DNA from: Beverwykella pulmonaria
Taxonomy: Eukaryota > Ascomycota > Dothideomycetes > Pleosporales > Melanommataceae
Reading direction: 5' to 3'
Length of the DNA stretch: 64,000 bases
Assembly (NCBI GenBank): GCA_001599595.1
Contig: BCHH01000003.1
Coordinates: forward strand, 1,223,225 to 1,287,224
Shown here: positions 58,000-64,000 of the stretch, one piece after another
Layout of the letters: the number at the start of each line of letters is the position of its first letter
Numbering within the stretch: position 1 is the stretch's first letter
The notes under the pieces: model-generated
Told to the model about the DNA's origin: nothing
The model's database searches: none
What the model saw: only the letters and a program-made list of their open reading frames with translations
Position numbers and translations under genes: made by a program

Positions 58000-60213
58000 T
58001 CAGTAAGCATTGTCCATACGAATAGAAAATTTCAGATAATCCATCAGTTGCTCAGCATACAGGACACTAGATTTTGTATCAGGGTGATTAAGCCCGAGTT
58101 GCTCGATTTGGAAATCTTTGACACAGATTGCAAACTGCAACGCCTCGGAATACCTCTCCTGCAAATGCAGTACTCTGGCAAGACTGCGCCAGATATTCAA
58201 GGTTCTAGGACGACACCTTTCCGGGCTTCGTTCTGTTCTTAGAAGACATTCGAGGAAGACTTTTTCGGCCTCTTGATACCGAGATTGGTCACGAAGAAAC
58301 TTTGCCAGATTCTGTAATGCTTTGATGGCCTCCGGCTGATCTGGACCAAGTAGGTTATCGAAGTTGATAGAGACCTCGCGAAGCAGTATCTCTGCATCCA
58401 CTGATTGTCCTCGGTGGTAAAGGGTTATAGCAAGGTTGCTTTTGCTTCTTATCGTCTCGGGATGATAGATTCCAAGCACTTTCTCTCTTGTAAACAAACA
58501 TAGACGATGCATCACCTCGGCCTCCTCGTATCGGTTCTGGAGACAGAACGATTCTCCTAGACTGTTGATGCTTCTCAGTACTGCAGGGTGGTCTGGCTTG
58601 AAAAGAGCTTGGCGCCCCAATAATGCTCTATAAAACAGACGTTCTGCAGCATCGTGTCTTCCAAGAGCTTGGAGACATTGTCCCAGATTATTCACCGTGA
58701 TCAAGGTATCGGAATGGTGCGGTCCGAACATCCTCTTCTTTGCAGACCAGGCTTTTCGATGATGCTTCTCCGCGTCGACAAGCTTTCCCCGTGCTTGTAA
58801 TGCGAGAGCATAGTTGTTGAGACTGTGAATCGTGTCGACATGGCTTTCGCCGAAAAGCTTGACTTGCAGCCAGAGTATTTCATGCTCCAATTGTTCGGCT
58901 ACTTTCAAAGAGCCAGAATATCGCTCAGCCACAGCAAGCCGTTTTCGGATACTGGATGATGCTACCATATCGGAAGATAACGTGTTCGAACTCCAGTTAA
59001 GAACCCTCTGCGTCACCTCCTTGGCTTTGACATGGCGCCCTACGTCCACGAGAAGACGGGAAACTCGACATGTTATCGAGATGGCGACGTCCAGGCTAGA
59101 TTTCGAAAGCTGGTCTTCGGTGCAGAGTTCTGTCAGAATACCAAGGACGGATAGTATATGGCTAGAGTAAGCGCCATCCTGCTGAAGAGCATAGGAGGCT
59201 TCGAAATTTGATGCGAAGTTCATATCAGCGAGATGCAGGAAATATTCCAAGTGCTTAGAGAATCGCCGCATAGACTTTAACTCTAATTTAATCATGGCAC
59301 TTGTTGTAGGATCCATTTCGAAAGAGTCAGGAGAAATGCCAGGGGTTATCAGTCCACGTTCCAACAAGAGATGACTCGCGTCTGAGAAAAAAACCCGATG
59401 GCAAGCCAGTAGGTTATTGGTACCGAAACAAGATAACTCCGCAAGCAATATAATCGTGCAGTGGCTCATCGACTCGGTTAGCGACAATACCGCGCGAACT
59501 ACTTCTCTTGTAGCTTTAATGTTATTCCCTCGAAGAGGCGATGCCTAGTCAAGGACAGTTAGTCTCCCGCTTGGTCAATGTCGCGCAAGCAAAGAACGGC
59601 TTAAGAGTGTGAGGAGAGTTTTACATACTTGAGCGATATCTGCCTCTTTGGTATCGAGGAGGATCGTGTGGATCTTTTGATCCAACTGCGCTTCCCGTTG
59701 CTGTATTTTCTCCCTACATCCTGTTAACTTCGTACTGATTCAACGTTGACAGAATATAAGGTTCAAAGGAAGAATGTGAGCTCACTGCACATAAACTTGT
59801 TGGAGAGTTCCGTTTATGTGGCTAATTGCTATGACTGTTTTTTTGATCGTAGATAATCTATGGACCATTTCATTCTTCTTGCGGATTAATTTCATTGCCT
59901 TCTTCAATCTGGTCACAGAACCGTTTTCATCGAGGACAAGCAGGCTTCGAAGAATGCCGTTGACGGCTTCGACTTGTCTTTTGCATCGAGATAGAATCTC
60001 ACGTATTGTGTTGTCAGAAGACTGATGGCGTGTCTCAAGCTCTGAGATCAGGCTGAGCGTAAGGTAAATTTGATCTTCATACTCTTGTAAAAATCGAGAT
60101 GCATGGCGTATGCTCGTTGAGATTCTGGAGATCTCACCAAAGGCTCCGATTCCGTATTTAATCAGCTGTGGAATGGCGGCTGTTAGACCGACGAAGGCAA
60201 TAGCCTCACCCAT
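58000..60213 (-). CDS. SesA-like N-terminal domain plus kinesin-light-chain-type TPR protein, no NTPase
   Basis: Exons on the minus strand are 60213-59786, 59713-59629 and 59544-58000, giving 685 aa. The first 150 residues (MGEAIAFVGLTAAIPQLIKY, then helices with CKRQVEAVNGIL) resemble the SesA/fungal NLR N-terminal domains that signal cell death in vegetative incompatibility. Residues about 175-370 are helical and unassigned. From about 370 on there are about seven 42-residue TPRs of kinesin-light-chain type, with repeated HPDT/HPAVL/HPETIRSK and SLNNYALALQARGKL, NNLGQCLQALGRH, SNLAITLYHRG motifs. A fungal NLR would have a NACHT or NB-ARC domain between; no P-loop or Walker B is seen. It may be a regulator, decoy or truncated NLR. 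Expression is unknown. Confidence 0.82.
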
Positions 60214-60713
60214 CGCGAGGCATGGGGAGTTCGAAAAGGTGGGGGAAAGCAGGCTTCATCAAGAGCTGGATAGATCGGTGAAGCAATAACATCACACAGA
60301 CATCCTTCACGATTCCACGATAAACACAGCCAATGAAAGTAGGACACAGGGCTGGATCTATCTGCACAAAGTTAAGGCTGAACAAGGTCATCGACCTTCT
60401 GTGGTTCTTCGCTCTTCTGTGACCCTTCACCATGTCCATCGATTATTTGTTCCATATAGCGTTTGATATATTGTGTCTAAAGGATTCTGTGTTGAAGTTC
60501 TTTCAAGATTTTAAGCTTTTGACCTTGCGAAAGAAGAGGAATCTAAGGTTGAAGAGCAATGCTGACCTTGTGTGACATTGACTGCTTTCTCACCGGTTAA
60601 CCTTGGTTCTCTATTCGCTAACCGGAATACTGTTCAGCCCTATCACAAATCCTGGAGAGTGCCATATTATCCTCGGACTGGCAGACAAGTTTAGTTCCAG
60701 CCTTCCTCTCAGC
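60214..60713. other. Intergenic, 0.5 kb
   Basis: This is the upstream region of the SesA-TPR gene and the 3' flank of the DUF6590 gene. No feature was recognised. Confidence 0.4.
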
Positions 60714-61464
60714 TCAACCTTTTACAACTTGTAGCGTGTCCATGAAATACTCCTCTAGCAATTTGATCGATTCGTTCATAACCCTCCCGACATTGCGCAC
60801 CTTGAGATCGTATTCCAGGGTTGACACCTTGGCGAAGTTGATTCGCGACATCGGATCCATCGACACACCTGCATCTTCAACCTTGATATACAAAGGAGCC
60901 TTTTCAAGAGCCTTTTCATCCGGATGAAGTTGGAGTTCACTACCAACGGGAATGATCGCGGCATGATCTTGAACTGATACTCCAGTCTTTGTCGTAGCCT
61001 GTCCTTGATACGTCGTGATCCATAAGCACAGGCAATTTGTAGATTTTGGTCTGACTACCGCAAACCGCCGAATTTTCCAGTATATTGTTCGTTCGCTTTC
61101 AGGGGAACCTACAAGTTCTGGCCACAGAACCATGAATACTCTGCCTTTCTTGAAGAAACCTTTTGGTTTCCTAATAACCTCGAATCCTAGATCTCAAGTC
61201 AGCAGTGGTAGCAAGGCTAAAATTAAGAGCCGTACCAGAGTGAAGGTCACCAACCACTTCCGTTATCATGGTATATTCCATCCCCTCGGTACGAAACACA
61301 TCTCGACGAGCGGATGACGGGCCGCGTTGCTGATGAAAGACTATATTGTCCGCTGATGGCTTTGCCCGGTCTCGGGGCTTAGGTACTTTATGGGTGCTTT
61401 CATAATTCTCCATGTCCTCGGCAGCCTCTTCACCAGTCCTTTTTTCTTTCTTGTATCCGCTCAT
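60714..61464 (-). CDS. DUF6590 domain protein A
   Basis: Exons on the minus strand are 61464-61236 and 61186-60714, giving 233 aa. The first 75 residues are Lys/Glu/Arg-rich and variable. The rest is a full DUF6590 domain: GFFKKGRVFMVLWPE, IRRFAVVRPKSTNCLCL, ITTYQGQATTKTGV, DHAAIIPV, and the closing DPMSRINFAKVSTLEYDLKV. The domain is found only in fungi, often in large lineage-specific families and beside HET or NLR-like genes; its function is unknown. No signal or membrane segment is present. Its ATG lies 67 bp after the stop of protein B, on the same strand. Confidence 0.82.
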
Positions 61465-61531
61465 TGTATGATATATGTTGTTCGACTCGTTAGATTCAGG
61501 ATGAGGATCGTTACATCTTCTAAAGTGTTAG

Positions 61532-62416
61532 CTAAGAAGCCTCATGACATATATGAGGAACCAGCACCCACATATAGCTGTTGTTGGATATCCTCTGTCC
61601 ATATTCGGTAGATGCAACCGTTGAGGCATGGTGAAACATGTTGCCATTCAATTGCTCGGCGCTATTGCCCATCCCCATCTCCATGCGCCAATACGACACC
61701 AGCAATGGAACATGCTCGTCCCTTACGTGCCCAATATCCTTCGCTTTCACATTGTATTGTATAGGGAAGCCTTTTCCGAAGCGTATCCTAGAAGCTCGTG
61801 CAAGAGATCCGATCTCTGGAGACGAGGCAATTATCTCGATTGGTTCTTTTACCAACGATTTCTCATTTTTCAGTAGAGTCGGTTGATCTCCCTGCATGTA
61901 GACGATTGCGTGTTCGGTTGGATTACAACCCCGCCGGAGAGTACCCCGGCCGCCGTATGTTTGAATTTCGCTAAAAGTTGTCAGCTTGATCCATAGGAAG
62001 GCCAATGAGGATGACGGACCATGCATAGCAGAAACCCCTCGCAAGTTGGACAGCTACGAACCGGGCGATATGAGAATAGACCTTTTGTCCGAAGCGTACC
62101 GTAGAAAGGTTGGAGGAATGGTTGCCCTGGTCTTCGCGTGTTTCCACCATAAGGGTGGAGAATACCTAGCTCAGTAAGAAGAAGCTGTGCTCCAAGGATG
62201 ATCGTTGCTTACCTTCCCGACGGTAAAGAAGGTATGATTTCTTGAGGCATAACCTTCCCTGATCAGCGATAGACTCCGAGACGGCCGAATAGCTCTACCT
62301 GAGTCGAGTTGGTCCTGGGGGATCTCTTCATTCTTTCGCTTGTTATTTCTCCGCTCATCGTTCGACCTTGGAAGTGGGTTCGAAGACCCCTTCGTGCTTG
62401 GGATCGATTTATTCAT
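61532..62416 (-). CDS. DUF6590 domain protein B
   Basis: Exons on the minus strand are 62416-62213, 62165-62020 and 61970-61532, giving 262 aa. The start is basic and Asn-rich (PLPRSNDERRNNKRKNEE). The DUF6590 domain begins at FFTVGKVFSTLMVE, with VRFGQKVYSHIARFVAVQ and GFCYACEIQTYGGRGT, TEHAIVYM, and ends IRFGKGFPIQYNVKAKDIG. It shares the domain layout of protein A but is strongly diverged, so the duplication is old. The second intron uses GTCCGT, a weak donor, but it alone restores the domain across the junction. A 45-residue C-terminal tail has no match to A. Confidence 0.8.
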
Positions 62417-64000
62417 GTTGTTGGGCGTAATAGGTGGCGTTCCATGAACGAAGATGTGTTACCTCTCTCTCTTGAAAAAGGTTGGCTCCGAGGTTGGTGA
62501 AACACCTGAAAAGCAAACCCGCGCCTAGCTCTAGACGAACACTACCGGACGACGGCAAATTCTTCGAATTCTGAATGCTCTACTCGGCCGAGTCCCGAGC
62601 TTCAAAATCGAAGTCACTTTTGTTGAAGGGTCATTTGCCGACGTATTTTCAGATAGAAGACGACAAGGTGATTTTGTTTACAGCAGCGAAACTATCTTAT
62701 AGATCCACAAAAACGCCACATACCCAGGTGACCTTACGTGGTAAGCAGACATGCACCTGTCCCTTTTCTCTTCGTGGGGTTGGACGTATAGCGTCAACGG
62801 TATGTAGTTATATACAAGGACTCAACTCGCATGTACTGCTTGACCTTGTCCTCTTGGTCTAGAGATGTTTAGCAATTACTGCTGACGCGCAAACAGTATC
62901 AGCCCGGTCGTTTTATGCAAGTCCTCATTTCGCCTTTCAAAATTAAATATTAAGTACAAAGGATAGCTGATTGAGTGCGTATGTCGCATATATGTGTGCG
63001 TCACATCTCACCATAAGGCGTGATCAATTTACCCCACGTTCTAGAGGTAGGATAATTAAGATTGTTGTTAGCTTAATATAGAAACATCATCTATAAAGTA
63101 GTTAGCTTATGTCTGGTTTTATATTATTTTCACGTTCTATATAATTTATAAATAGCTTTATAGCACCTCTAATATGTTTCGAACTGAAAAGGAATAGATA
63201 CTCTTCTTATAGTTTTAGAGAGAGAGAGAAGTACTAGCAGATCTTCCATCAAACCTGTAAAGTAGAATAGTATATCTTAAAGAAGTATAAACAAGTAAAT
63301 TTTTTTGGCAATTATATATCATACACTTGTAACCAACAGAGGAGAGCTTCACATAGTGCAAAATAAAGTTTGCTACTGCTATATACCCATAAATTATGAG
63401 CTCTACGTAGTCTTGTATTAGTCAGAGGAATAGATATCAATCAATCAACCCCACGTTCTTGACCATTAGTGGGATGATAATCGCACAATCCCCGCGCAAT
63501 CCCCGCACTTTTGGAGACACTCTTGTCAAATTAGCGCCAAATCCAACGCCTTCATATGTCAGTAGATCTGTGCAGACATCATATCGAAGTGATTGTCAGT
63601 GTTTTTATTACGACATACTCATGAGTACCATTGCCTATTGCCTCTACTCTTCGGTCCTCCGCAAGAGTCTGGCATGCTTTGGCAATGTGCTGTCACACAA
63701 TTGAGTTCCCCCAGTGAAAAAATAAATAAAAGCTTCAATTTTGACAACACGTCCAGCTGAAAAGCAAGATGGGGATTGTGCAAAGTGCTTTTTCCCGCTT
63801 ACAGAGACTAATAAGAGATGACTGCTAATCAGGTCGAAATAAGTCACAGTATGAAAAGACCAGGGACAGCGAGTTTGCTCGGCCGCAAAAAGATATTGGC
63901 TCAAAATCTAGTAGATTCGGTCACTGAAGATACTGATGGACAGGTCAGCTTTTGGAGCACGAATAGGAACAGAAAATGCATGAAGCCTGCGGCAAGCGAG
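62417..64000. other. AT-rich gene-free end of window
   Basis: From 62900 to about 63450 the DNA is very AT-rich (TTAATA, TATAATTTATAAATAG) with many stops in all frames. It looks like an old mutated repeat, but no domain can be read. A GA repeat (GAGAGAGAGA) lies at 63221-63230. 63450-64000 is more balanced but has no recognisable gene. Confidence 0.45.

Overview
The window is nuclear DNA from a filamentous ascomycete (Pezizomycotina; possibly a dothideomycete, but that is a guess). The signs are short GT..AG introns of roughly 45-145 nt in most genes, compact single-copy housekeeping genes, a fungal-type Zn2Cys6 regulator, DUF6590 and SesA-like proteins, and transposons carrying C-to-T damage of the RIP (repeat-induced point mutation) type. 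Gene models below were joined by hand from reading-frame continuity, splice signals and family motifs.

Layout. 1-6646 is a transposon nest: a Ty3/gypsy chromovirus (+) sits inside a LINE (-), and a clean solo LTR with a 5-bp target duplication sits inside the gypsy integrase. 9.2-16 kb holds a group II-like G-alpha subunit, a mitoribosomal mS38/COX24-like protein and a secreted Ala/Asn-rich protein. A broken gene lies at 17.5-18.2 kb. 19.3-26.3 kb is a three-gene metabolic locus: an isocitrate-lyase-family lyase and a fused aconitase/isopropylmalate-dehydratase-like hydratase, transcribed divergently from one 0.7-kb promoter, then a convergent Zn2Cys6 regulator. 27-51.7 kb is conserved housekeeping: NAD kinase, spermidine synthase, epsilon-COP, a GDPD-type phospholipase, gamma-tubulin, a large MHP1-like LRR protein, ribosomal protein L5 (uL18), ARP2 and a small conserved unknown. 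54.8-62.4 kb is accessory: a polyamine-oxidase-like flavin amine oxidase, a SesA-like/TPR protein without a nucleotide-binding domain, and two tandem DUF6590 genes. The last 1.6 kb is AT-rich and gene-free.

How they fit together. The most suggestive group is the hydratase/lyase/regulator locus. Its chemistry (hydrate an unsaturated dicarboxylate, then cleave the hydroxy-acid) parallels the dimethylmaleate hydratase plus dimethylmalate lyase pair of bacterial nicotinate fermentation, and the shared promoter carries a CCG/CGG inverted repeat of the kind Zn2Cys6 proteins bind. Spermidine synthase and a polyamine-oxidase-like enzyme are both present but 23 kb apart. The SesA-TPR and DUF6590 genes look like lineage-specific, possibly immunity-related, genes beside decayed DNA. 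No tRNA, rRNA or CRISPR array was recognised.
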